Source: a virus. From it: a stretch of DNA of 38,468 nucleotides. The notes beneath the pieces are model-generated. The model saw nothing but the letters and a program-made list of their open reading frames with translations. It was not told where the DNA came from and ran no database searches. The number at the start of each line of letters is the position of its first letter. The stretch's first letter is position 1. The DNA is taken from positions 1 to 38,468 of IMG/VR virus record IMGVR_UViG_3300007509_000020. The stretch is one strand, 5' to 3'. Positions 27,622-34,885 of the stretch are shown piece after piece. The translations under genes were made by a program, and so were the position numbers.

Positions 27622-28271
27622 TTTTTACTAAGATATCAGATGAATTATTAGAAATGTTGGAACCATATTCAAATTGGTTTTTCCAACAAGACTTATCTCC
27701 CTTAGAAGAATTGGCAATAAAGAACCCAAAAAACGATCCTTTGTATCAATTGGGCTGGGCTACTTCTCGAGAATATTTAGATGAGATTGTAACTAAAGAT
27801 GGTGCCCACGAAGGGTATCCAGAAATTTCTTACAGTTATGATTTACAAGCAGGAGATCACCCACAAAATTTTCAAGACAAATATCGAGCATTTTCTATAG
27901 ACCTGTGTAATTTTTTGGGAGCTAGAAACGAAGCAGTACATGTATTTTATCCTAAAAAAGGTTTCATGGGTTGGCACAATAATTGGAATGCCCATGGTTA
28001 TAATATATTATTATCTTATACAGAGAATGGCAGAGGGTTTTTTAAATATAGAGATCCTAAAACACACGAAGTTATTCACTTACAAGACCCTGGTGGTTGG
28101 TCCTGTAAAGTAGGATATTTTGGCAGAGGTAGAGAGCCTGAGAAAGTCTACTATCATTGTGCAGGAACTGACGAACCCAGACTCACTTTGGGTTATGTAA
28201 TACCCCATTTAGGGCTCTGGCAGTCCATGGTTGCGGATATTTCTGGTGAATCCGCTGATCATCTCTCCTAA
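27618..28271 (+). CDS. 2OG-Fe(II) oxygenase-like protein with H-x-N in place of H-x-D
   Basis: The 217-residue protein has the double-stranded beta-helix pattern of 2-oxoglutarate/Fe(II) oxygenases: KGFMGWHNNWNAHGYNILLS (first metal His H120 followed by N121-N122), YTENGRGFFKYRDP (about 134-147), GGWSCKVGYFGRG, then YYHCAGTDEPRLTLGYVIPH with the second His H180 and the 2OG-binding Arg R188. The usual Asp two residues after the first His is Asn here, so activity is uncertain; a structural lectin-like or halogenase-like variant is possible. If active, protein hydroxylation (prolyl/lysyl type) would be the leading guess because the ATGA overlap links it to the glycosyltransferase upstream. No Shine-Dalgarno is needed if coupled. 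Confidence 0.6.
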   Translation: MIFTKISDELLEMLEPYSNWFFQQDLSPLEELAIKNPKNDPLYQLGWATSREYLDEIVTKDGAHEGYPEISYSYDLQAGDHPQNFQDKYRAFSIDLCNFLGARNEAVHVFYPKKGFMGWHNNWNAHGYNILLSYTENGRGFFKYRDPKTHEVIHLQDPGGWSCKVGYFGRGREPEKVYYHCAGTDEPRLTLGYVIPHLGLWQSMVADISGESADHLS

Positions 28272-28317
28272 GTTATTGATTTTACGAAAAAGATTTCAAA
28301 AATAACCCAAAAAATGC

Positions 28318-28346
28318 TTGACTCTTGGTTCACGAGAGTGCATAAT
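28318..28346 (+). promoter_or_regulatory. Sigma70-like promoter before the 28385-30229 operon
   Basis: TTGACT (28318-28323), a 17-nt spacer, then CATAAT (28341-28346) in the only gap above 100 bp in this part of the window. Predicted start near 28353. It fits a host-polymerase early or middle promoter, unlike the TATAAATA boxes elsewhere. The rest of the 113-bp gap shows no terminator hairpin. Confidence 0.65.
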
Positions 28347-28384
28347 AGTAGCATAATTAATAAAAAGTAGAGGATTTAATAATT

Positions 28385-28846
28385 ATGATATTAGAAAATA
28401 CAGTAGAAATAGCAGGCCAAACAGTTAAAAAAGAACGTTTTGGAATGGCAGCTCATGATGATATCTACAAAACATTTACAGGTAATGTCTTACTTGAAAA
28501 AGACGCACCAAAATTCCATACTTCTGTAGAAGAGAATTTTAAAGGCGCAACCTTACTTGATGGCATTGTAGTTTGGAAATCAAACGGAGCCATCCCATTT
28601 GCAGACATGATTTTAGACTTTGTTCAAATCGATGCTATTGATATGGAAACAGCAGAAAGAACAATAGCTGCTAGAGCAAAAGACGATTCAGACTTTTGGA
28701 AAGAGTATGGTCTTCCAGTTAAAGGTGACACGTCAGGAACAAGGACAAAAAAAGATGCAGTCCAAAGATCTTTTGATAAGAGAGATGCTAGGAAAGCAAG
28801 AATTGATCTCAATGATTGGTTTGAAGATGGGAGCTGTACAGGATGA
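28385..28846 (+). CDS. Uncharacterised protein (153 aa)
   Basis: The protein starts MILENTVEIAGQTVKKERFG and has a mixed alpha/beta N-terminal half (FTGNVLLEKDAPKFHTSVEE, GATLLDGIVVWKSNGAIPFA) and a charged, Lys/Arg/Asp-rich C-terminal half ending NDWFEDGSCTG. I recognise no family. It is the first gene behind the sigma70-like promoter, with GAGG (28370-28373) as a possible Shine-Dalgarno. It overlaps the next gene by 4 nt (ATGA), so the four genes to 30229 form one operon. An early or middle nucleic-acid or host-takeover role is possible but unsupported. Confidence 0.72.
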   Translation: MILENTVEIAGQTVKKERFGMAAHDDIYKTFTGNVLLEKDAPKFHTSVEENFKGATLLDGIVVWKSNGAIPFADMILDFVQIDAIDMETAERTIAARAKDDSDFWKEYGLPVKGDTSGTRTKKDAVQRSFDKRDARKARIDLNDWFEDGSCTG

Positions 28847-29166
28847 AGTATAACGATTACATAATAAGGGAGATAGCACAACTTTTAAAAGGTTTGATTA
28901 AGAAGCCAATGCTTGATCACCACTTCTTCCAAACTCCAATAAACCCTTTAATAAAAGAAGTGAGCCACGTTAGTTACAAAGAATCAAACTATGCTGTTGG
29001 CCCTTTAACAAAGGTAATTTATTGTGAAGATACATTTGGCAATAGATACAAAGTTTCAGTAGAGGATTTAAAAAATGTCAAAGGCAAAGGTTGGATAACA
29101 CATGCTGAGGCAGATAAATTAAATCTTGAATATATTAAAGACGAAGGTAGGTACCATGTCAGGTAA
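28843..29166 (+). CDS. Uncharacterised small protein (107 aa)
   Basis: Starts MKYNDYIIREIAQLLKGLIK and contains a beta-rich core (LTKVIYCEDTFGNRYKVSVE) and a Lys-rich end. The core resembles a small SH3-like strand pattern but no family is recognised. It overlaps the upstream gene by 4 nt and the following phosphatase gene by 11 nt, which places it in the operon. Confidence 0.7.
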   Translation: MKYNDYIIREIAQLLKGLIKKPMLDHHFFQTPINPLIKEVSHVSYKESNYAVGPLTKVIYCEDTFGNRYKVSVEDLKNVKGKGWITHAEADKLNLEYIKDEGRYHVR

Positions 29167-29581
29167 AAGAAAAGCAATCATTGTTGATGTAGACGGAACA
29201 ATTGCACATAGAGTAGGTGACGATCCTAGAGATCCTTACGATATGACTAGAGTAATTGAAGATGAATACGATCCAATCATTGGAGACCTTGCTCAGATAT
29301 ATAAGGATGATCATTATATTATTGTAGTTTCTGCTAGAACAGAAGAAGCAAGAGAAGGAACAATACAGTTCATGGCCAATAACGATTTTGAATTTGATGC
29401 TTTGTTCATGAGAGCGAACGGAGATTACAGAAAAGATTCAGAAGTTAAGACAGAGATTTATCAGAGAGACATCGAACCCAACTACGATGTTAGGTTTGTT
29501 TTAGATGACAGGAATCAAACTGTCAGAGCCTGGAGAACATTAGGTTTAAAAACATTGCAAGTAGCAGAAGGAGACTTTTAA
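29156..29581 (+). CDS. PNKP-type 3'-phosphatase (HAD superfamily)
   Basis: The 141-residue protein has the HAD nucleophile motif DVDGT (D11, D13; IIVDVDGTIAHRVGDDPRDP), motif II around VVSART (S59, R61), a Lys near 98 and the motif III acidic pair in FVLDDRNQTVRAWRTLGL (D117-D118). This layout matches the phosphatase half of T4 polynucleotide kinase (PseT), which removes 3'-phosphates before RNA or DNA ligation; the kinase half is absent, so this is a stand-alone phosphatase. The start chosen is ATG 29156, with AGGTAGG just upstream; an in-frame TTG at 29126 is less likely. Overlap with the previous gene is 11 nt. It could serve nucleic-acid repair in infected cells. Confidence 0.82.
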   Translation: MSGKRKAIIVDVDGTIAHRVGDDPRDPYDMTRVIEDEYDPIIGDLAQIYKDDHYIIVVSARTEEAREGTIQFMANNDFEFDALFMRANGDYRKDSEVKTEIYQRDIEPNYDVRFVLDDRNQTVRAWRTLGLKTLQVAEGDF

Positions 29582-30229
29582 ATGAGTAAGTTTTATAAAG
29601 AAATATTAAAAAAAGAATTTGAATTAGTAGTGCCAAATTTTATTTGGAAAAATGGTGCTATGTATCCTGATGGTGTTAACGAAGACTTTGTTGGATCTGG
29701 AAATGCAAGTCTTTTCCCTGAAATAAATACTGAAGATTTTTCAGGCACAACTCATAAAAGTTTTGTATATGCCTTTATATTTGAAAACAATAAGATTTAT
29801 AAAATTGGCCAAACAGAAAAAAATCTTTTGACTTGGGCAGGGGGTAAAATTCGACGAAAAGATTGGGGCGGTAAAATATATAACTATGGTCCTAAAAAAC
29901 TACTGGCTTGCAAAGGAATAGCACCTACCAAGACGAGACCAAACATTTTCGATACTACCAATCGAATAGGAGCTTATTTTCAAGAAACCCCATCCTCTGG
30001 GCCTTGCACTGAAGAGCGCTCCAACGAATTTTTAAGAGAGTATATAGAAAAGGAAACTGTATCACTTTGGGCTATTAAGGCTCCAATGCAAAATGTTGTT
30101 CAAATCGTAGGAGGAGAGGAAGTAGTTATCTCACTATCTAATAGCAAACTTTTGGAAGGAGTTTATTTAGATAAGTATAAGGAAATGAATGATGGAGAAT
30201 TACCTCCAGGTAATCCTACCAGAGGTTAA
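29582..30229 (+). CDS. GIY-YIG/T5orf172-like protein
   Basis: The 215-residue protein has FVYAFIFENNKIYKIGQTEK (about residues 60-79), a pattern like the first strand pair of T5orf172/Mug113-type GIY-YIG domains (Y-x-F...YKIG-x-T). A basic stretch GGKIRRKDWGG follows, and EERSNEFLREYIEKE at about 140-154 supplies candidate catalytic acids. Such domains are nucleases in several phages, but the Gly-Ile-Tyr motif is degenerate here, so a nuclease role is tentative. The N-terminal FIWKNGAMYPDGVNED is unrecognised. It follows the phosphatase gene directly and ends 3 bp before the opposite-strand gene. Confidence 0.55.
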   Translation: MSKFYKEILKKEFELVVPNFIWKNGAMYPDGVNEDFVGSGNASLFPEINTEDFSGTTHKSFVYAFIFENNKIYKIGQTEKNLLTWAGGKIRRKDWGGKIYNYGPKKLLACKGIAPTKTRPNIFDTTNRIGAYFQETPSSGPCTEERSNEFLREYIEKETVSLWAIKAPMQNVVQIVGGEEVVISLSNSKLLEGVYLDKYKEMNDGELPPGNPTRG

Positions 30230-30232
30230 TTT

Positions 30233-30901
30233 TCATTTAGTACCGATAGCCATAAACCTATCGTAATAAACCTTTCCATTCCAATCATAATAAAATTGTT
30301 TGACTTTACCCGTGTAGGTCGTATCTTTTAGTCCTACATTTTCAATCAATTTCTTTTCACTATCCACACAATTAATTCCATACATCTCTTCTATAACATT
30401 AGAAGATTGGCAAGCAAATATTGCATGTTTGTTTGCTGTCCTAAGATCATTTAGTGGATACATCTGTTCAGCACCCATTGTAATTACTATATCTACCTTC
30501 AATTGATTTAACTCATCAAAAGCGAATGGAATGTCTAAGTTCCAGTGATTTATTTTGATGTATTCTTCTGTAATATAATGCTTATTAAACACCTTAGAGA
30601 GCTCTAAAGCTTCGTTATCTATGTCAACTAGGTGTAATTCTCCCACGGACAAGTTCTCACATAGTAAAGGAACTAAAGGTATCCCTAACCAGCTATTTAA
30701 TACAAGAATATTAAATTGCTCTTCTTTTAAATAGTTATCTAAACTTTTTTGTAGCTCTTCAACTAACCAAATGGCTCCCTCCATAGTGTTTGGATTAAGA
30801 GCTTGCCTAAAGTCGTCGTGCTTGTGTTTCATTTCATGCTCGACTTTGGCCAAACCTTCTCCCCAATATTGCATGCTGTTTAAAAAATTAAAATTTAACA
30901 T
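30233..30901 (-). CDS. SAM-dependent methyltransferase-like protein
   Basis: The product from ATG 30901 is about 222 residues (an in-frame ATG at 30937 adds 12). The region FNILVLNSWLGIPLVPLLCE (about 65-84) followed by LSVGELHLVDIDNEALELSK has the Rossmann nucleotide-binding pattern of class I methyltransferases, with the acidic end of strand 2 at VDID. KVDIVITMGAEQMYPLNDLR then fits strand 4. The usual GxGxG loop is degenerate (NSWLG). The GAAAAGAAG before ATG 30901 supports that start. It is last in the minus-strand glycosyltransferase operon, so it may modify a sugar or small molecule; substrate unknown. Confidence 0.6.
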   Translation of the reverse strand: MLNFNFLNSMQYWGEGLAKVEHEMKHKHDDFRQALNPNTMEGAIWLVEELQKSLDNYLKEEQFNILVLNSWLGIPLVPLLCENLSVGELHLVDIDNEALELSKVFNKHYITEEYIKINHWNLDIPFAFDELNQLKVDIVITMGAEQMYPLNDLRTANKHAIFACQSSNVIEEMYGINCVDSEKKLIENVGLKDTTYTGKVKQFYYDWNGKVYYDRFMAIGTK

Positions 30902-31577
30902 CTTCTTTTCTTCCCATTGAATCAAATAAACAGACATATGGTATTTGTCTGTAGACTTGTTTTTCTATATCATGAGGAAATATGTACCCATGATTGTAAC
31001 TGTAAAACCATCCTATAGGAAAGTATTTAATTCTTGCCACACCTTTGTGGCTAAAGAAATTATCTATTCCCCGATAGTACCATAAGATCTTATCTAAGTG
31101 TGTTTTAAAATAAAGAGTTATGTTCTCTTTATCTAAGTTATCGTTCCATCTTAATATACTAGAATTAAGTTCTGTAAATCTGTGTGGAACATGTTCTGTT
31201 TCTTTCTTCATTGTTTCTAAATCGTGCCAATGTGTTTGGCCAAAACATAAACAATCCTCAGGATCAAAGTTTACAATGTCATCTATATTCTTTTGGATAA
31301 TAATATCCAAATCAAAGAATAAATTGTCTCCTTTCTTCCTGACAACATTATCATCAAACAAGTACATCTTATTCCACCACTTTTCCATTTTGTTATCTTT
31401 TGGTAGTGGTATAACATTGACTTCTTTTTCAAGTCCTTTAGGACTTTCTGTTAAACAATGAAATGTAAAATCATAAGTTAGATGTTCTTTACACGATTCC
31501 AATATTTTATTGACGTGGTGTGAAGAATATTTCGTTCCCCATTTAACAGTATAGATATTTAAATGTTCTATGTGCAT
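30888..31577 (-). CDS. Glycosyltransferase, GT-A-like (paralogue D)
   Basis: The 229-residue protein shares three hallmarks with its operon neighbours: the N-terminal strand-loop YTVKWGTKYSSHHVNKILES (about 9-28), the DxD motif FFDLDIIIQKN (D89, D91) and the C-terminal WFYSYNHGYIFPHDIEKQVY. GT-A enzymes use DxD to bind Mn2+ and the nucleotide-sugar phosphate. The overall layout resembles small GT8/GT32-like families; acceptor unknown. It overlaps the methyltransferase-like gene by 14 nt. Cytoplasmic; no signal peptide or membrane segment is seen. Confidence 0.75.
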   Translation of the reverse strand: MHIEHLNIYTVKWGTKYSSHHVNKILESCKEHLTYDFTFHCLTESPKGLEKEVNVIPLPKDNKMEKWWNKMYLFDDNVVRKKGDNLFFDLDIIIQKNIDDIVNFDPEDCLCFGQTHWHDLETMKKETEHVPHRFTELNSSILRWNDNLDKENITLYFKTHLDKILWYYRGIDNFFSHKGVARIKYFPIGWFYSYNHGYIFPHDIEKQVYRQIPYVCLFDSMGRKEDVKF

Positions 31578-31581
31578 ATAT

Positions 31582-32394
31582 TTATTGCCAATGCTTTAAT
31601 AAGTTTGGATCAACTAACTCATTCTGTTTAACTTTTCCTCTTTCAGGTGTAGGTTGTGGTAGTAGGTCTACATTAAATACACAGAGGATAGGTGTTTCCC
31701 TGTAGATTTTTGTTTCTAAATCATCATCGTCCCAACTGCGTCCTCGGTTATACGAGTAAGCATACTCTGCTGGAAAATGATCCCATAATTTTTTGCCCCA
31801 ATTACCCCATCTCCAACTGTGATAATTGTCTGTTCCGTCTGTAAATGTAAACCAAATTTTATCCTGATGTTCTAATACATCTTGCCATATACATTCTGCT
31901 TGATCGTCGCTCCATATTTGACAACTGCCATTCGTATATGCACCATGTGATAATTTAAATCGTCTTGTTTTCATTGGCCTAGGGTCTTGCCACCATGATC
32001 TCAACTTGGTTGGGCGTTCAAAATTCCAAGTGAGTAAAGGTTCTATATCATTTTGTATGATAACATCTAAATCAAAGAATACAAATCTGCCTGTTGGTTT
32101 ATCCTCAGCAAAATTATGTGTATTGAATACCATTGTTTTAGGTCTATCCCAACATCTTGCCATGCCATATTTAAAGTCGTCTTTTTCAAACCAATACTTA
32201 GGATGTATATTAGGTATATCCGGAAAAGGAATTACTTTTATATCATCATCAAAACCTTCAGCATCATCTGTATAACAGTAGAAGTGGAAGTCGTGTTTAG
32301 GATCTGTATGTCTCCTTGCCATATTTTTTAATCGATTTACAAAATGAGGACCATATTTGCTACCCCATTTTGAACATACAATATTAACTCTCAT
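31582..32394 (-). CDS. Glycosyltransferase, GT-A-like (paralogue C)
   Basis: The 270-residue protein starts MRVNIVCSKWGSKYGPHFVN and carries FVFFDLDVIIQNDIEPLL with D108 and D110, then an insert rich in Trp/Arg (LRSWWQDPRPMKTRRFKLS) and the C-terminal EYAYSYNRGRSWDDDDLETK. HPKYWFEKD (about 64-72) is shared with the paralogue at 34118. It is clearly homologous to its operon neighbours and probably arose by duplication. The start overlaps the preceding small gene by 11 nt. Acceptor and donor are unknown. Confidence 0.77.
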   Translation of the reverse strand: MRVNIVCSKWGSKYGPHFVNRLKNMARRHTDPKHDFHFYCYTDDAEGFDDDIKVIPFPDIPNIHPKYWFEKDDFKYGMARCWDRPKTMVFNTHNFAEDKPTGRFVFFDLDVIIQNDIEPLLTWNFERPTKLRSWWQDPRPMKTRRFKLSHGAYTNGSCQIWSDDQAECIWQDVLEHQDKIWFTFTDGTDNYHSWRWGNWGKKLWDHFPAEYAYSYNRGRSWDDDDLETKIYRETPILCVFNVDLLPQPTPERGKVKQNELVDPNLLKHWQ

Positions 32395-32605
32395 AAGCTG
32401 CCCTTGCTATAACATATTTTTTAGCGTATTGTATTCCTTCTCCTGCGAGTAGATCAACAATAGCTTTACATTTTTCTTCGAACTCATTTAAATTTGAATG
32501 AACTATGATAGTAGAAAAACTTGCCTCTCTTACTAACTTAGGCAATTTACCTTCCTGTTTATCAAAATTTCCTTCTATTATAATTCCATTTTTTACTTTT
32601 AACAT
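32384..32605 (-). CDS. Small orphan protein in the GT operon (73 aa)
   Basis: Product MLKVKNGIIIEGNFDKQEGK continues with a helical C-terminal half (LNEFEEKCKAIVDLLAGEGI). It resembles no family I know. It overlaps the upstream radical-SAM-like gene by 7 nt and the downstream glycosyltransferase by 11 nt, so it is translated in the operon and unlikely to be spurious. Confidence 0.62.
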   Translation of the reverse strand: MLKVKNGIIIEGNFDKQEGKLPKLVREASFSTIIVHSNLNEFEEKCKAIVDLLAGEGIQYAKKYVIARAAYES

Positions 32606-34137
32606 ATTCCTTCCTGTTCATTATGTATTACTTGCGGGTTCAATTTTAATAAATTATTAAAGTACCCTTTATAAAAATCATTAGTAAATATAGTCTCCAA
32701 ATTATTATTACTAATATTATTCTTGTCCCAATCATATAATAGTTCTGTTTTATGTTCGGGAGATTTGTGTGCTGTTGTAACATTTGATGCTACATGTTTG
32801 CACGGAAAAACATTTCCTTCAGCGTTTAAGTAAAATTGATTTTTAAGTTTACCTTCGCATTCAACATGAGGACTAAAAACTATCTTCCTTTCTTTATATA
32901 TGTCGTCTTGTTGTACGGTTTTTAGAGTGTGAAAATCTATAAGACTATAATCAGGCATTTCCTTTTTAATCTTTTTCTTTATTGGTTTGACTTCTTCTTT
33001 CATTTCATTTTTATATACGAAGCCAGTAAATTTATGTTTCTTAGATAGTTTTTTAGCTTTTGCTAAATCTTCTACTTGTGATAAATGTGTTTGAGTATAG
33101 TGCCAAAAGACTCTACAACCTTGTTCTATTAATGCATCAGCTCTTTTCATAACTTCTTCGTCTGGATTAGATGTGTTTATGTGGATAGTTATATTACCAA
33201 TATTTTTAGCGCTTTCATTATATTTTTCATTCCACTCTGAAACAAAATTATTATAAAACAATACTCCTAAATTATTCCACCATATAAGATCATGTTCTTT
33301 TGCCTCTGTTTCCATATCAATTGCTATGCCCCAGTCAGCCATTAAGTATTGACATATCTCAATTATTTCTGGACATGTAATGGGTTCACCTACAAGAGTA
33401 ATCCTTTTAAATTTAGATCTTGTTATAAAGTCAAAGTCAAAATTATTTTCTATTAGTTTTCTTGTTAAGTGATCTTTACCATTAGACAATTCCATTTCAA
33501 CTCTTTCTGGCAAATAAGGATAAAGATCTGTTTCTCTATTATAACTTAATTCTAATTGCTCTTTTGTAAAGTCTTCATACCAATAAGGTAACACCACTAT
33601 ATCTCCATCAGTCTTTTCTGGATAGTTATGGTTTGTGTTTTGTATAAAAGAGAACTCAGGAACTTCATTACTATAAAAGGCCTCACCAAAAGAATGATGT
33701 TTAAAGGTCATATCATCTTCATGTTCATCCCATAGTGTTAATATATTCTCTGCACTCTCATTACGATTACATACATAACAAAAATTTCCGTCTTCTAATA
33801 TTAATTTATCTATACCTTTGCACTTATAGTTAAAAAATTCTGTAGGATTATTAAGTATGACATTAGGAGTTACAAATAAAGACACATCGCCTGGTTCTGT
33901 ATGTTGCATTATATCTATCTCTAACCAGTCTTTTCCGTATTTAGGAACATGGAAAGTTATACCTTGTATATAACCTTCTACCTTTTTTGTAGTTTCTAAT
34001 AACTTCATTTCATCTTCATTAGTGAATACAACGAAGTCAAAAGGATCTTCAATCAGTTTTTTCGCCTGAGTATAAAAGGCATTAATTTGCCGTTGGCTAT
34101 AATTGCTGTCTAGCTGATTAGCTATTAGTGTTACCAT
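32599..34137 (-). CDS. GT-like + degenerate radical-SAM/SPASM fusion
   Basis: The 512-residue protein has three parts. Residues 1-190 follow the neighbouring glycosyltransferases: FDFVVFTNEDEMKLL, then DVSLFVTPNVILNNP where they have FFDLDVIIQN, so the DxD is lost (T90-P91-N92). Residues about 205-380 resemble a radical-SAM core: VEMELSNGKDHLTRK stands where CxxxCxxC normally follows the strand, and ITLVGEPITCPEIIEICQYL (246-265) matches the conserved GGEP...hP...I motif. The cluster cysteines are absent. Residues about 418-512 match SPASM-type ends (FSPHVECEGKLKNQFYLNAE, GNVFPCKHV; C427, C446). Likely non-catalytic in radical chemistry; perhaps a scaffold or peptide-binding partner for the glycosyltransferases. 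Overlaps its neighbours by 20 and 7 nt. Confidence 0.68.
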   Translation of the reverse strand: MVTLIANQLDSNYSQRQINAFYTQAKKLIEDPFDFVVFTNEDEMKLLETTKKVEGYIQGITFHVPKYGKDWLEIDIMQHTEPGDVSLFVTPNVILNNPTEFFNYKCKGIDKLILEDGNFCYVCNRNESAENILTLWDEHEDDMTFKHHSFGEAFYSNEVPEFSFIQNTNHNYPEKTDGDIVVLPYWYEDFTKEQLELSYNRETDLYPYLPERVEMELSNGKDHLTRKLIENNFDFDFITRSKFKRITLVGEPITCPEIIEICQYLMADWGIAIDMETEAKEHDLIWWNNLGVLFYNNFVSEWNEKYNESAKNIGNITIHINTSNPDEEVMKRADALIEQGCRVFWHYTQTHLSQVEDLAKAKKLSKKHKFTGFVYKNEMKEEVKPIKKKIKKEMPDYSLIDFHTLKTVQQDDIYKERKIVFSPHVECEGKLKNQFYLNAEGNVFPCKHVASNVTTAHKSPEHKTELLYDWDKNNISNNNLETIFTNDFYKGYFNNLLKLNPQVIHNEQEGIC

Positions 34138-34885
34138 TCCAAAGTCTCAAAAGTTTCTCATCTTGTAATTCATCAATTTTAATCTGTCCCTTTGCTATCG
34201 GATGCGGAGTTAAATCCGTATTAAAGATACAAAGTTTACAATCTTCTCTATATTTATGTCGTTCTAAATCGTCTGGATAGCGCATTCCTCTGTTATATGA
34301 GTATGTCCACTCATAAGGTATGTTAGTCCAGAAGTCTCTTTGTCTCCAATAGTGATAGTTATCTGTCCCTTTAAAGAACGTTCTAAAAATTTGTTGTTCT
34401 TCTTGTATTGCGTCCATGAATATATGTTGACATTGATCCATGTTCCAACACATCATACTTGAATTGAAGTATGTACCACGAACTTCTATAAATTTTCTAT
34501 CGTGTTTATGTCTAGGGTCTTGCCAAGTGCTATGTACAATTCTAGGTTTTAAGGCTAGTTCGTCTAAGTCGGTTATGTCGTTTTGTATTATTACGTCAAG
34601 GTCAAAGTAGGTCCATTTCCCTACATATCCAAGCCATTCGTGAGAGTTAAATACAAGAAACTTAGATCTGTCCCAACAATAATTCTCTTTTCCAAACCAA
34701 TACTTAGGATGTAGTGGTTCTATATCAGGTATTTTTTCCGTGGAACAGTCCAAACCTTTAGGCTCATCAGTAAAACATGTAAAGGTAAAATCTTTATGGT
34801 AGTTTTTCTGCACCATATGGTACAGGTTATTTACATATTTAGGTGAGTATTTAGTGCCCCACTTGATGCAAACAAAGTTCATCAT
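34118..34885 (-). CDS. Glycosyltransferase, GT-A-like (paralogue B)
   Basis: Start taken at ATG 34885 (product MMNFVCIKWGTKYSPKYVNN); an upstream TTG at 34897 would add four residues. About 255 residues, with TYFDLDVIIQNDITDLDE (DxD at about 95-97), HPKYWFGKENYCWDRSKF upstream and WTYSYNRGMRYPDDLERHKY near the end, closely parallel to paralogue C. The first 35 nt overlap the end of paralogue A, and the last 20 nt overlap the radical-SAM-like gene, so translation is coupled through this operon. Donor and acceptor unknown. Confidence 0.77.
   Translation of the reverse strand: MMNFVCIKWGTKYSPKYVNNLYHMVQKNYHKDFTFTCFTDEPKGLDCSTEKIPDIEPLHPKYWFGKENYCWDRSKFLVFNSHEWLGYVGKWTYFDLDVIIQNDITDLDELALKPRIVHSTWQDPRHKHDRKFIEVRGTYFNSSMMCWNMDQCQHIFMDAIQEEQQIFRTFFKGTDNYHYWRQRDFWTNIPYEWTYSYNRGMRYPDDLERHKYREDCKLCIFNTDLTPHPIAKGQIKIDELQDEKLLRLWNGNTNS

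Noticed and set aside
28272-28384. Terminator or tRNA in the 113-bp gap
   Set aside because: No stem plus T-run and no cloverleaf; only the sigma70-like promoter is supported.
29126-29581. TTG start 10 codons upstream for the phosphatase
   Set aside because: AGGTAGG lies just before ATG 29156, which gives the canonical HAD N-terminus; the extension is in the overlap with the previous gene.
31579-31586. AATAAATA on the minus strand near glycosyltransferase D
   Set aside because: One mismatch from the late box and its predicted start would fall inside the coding region; the operon reads through.
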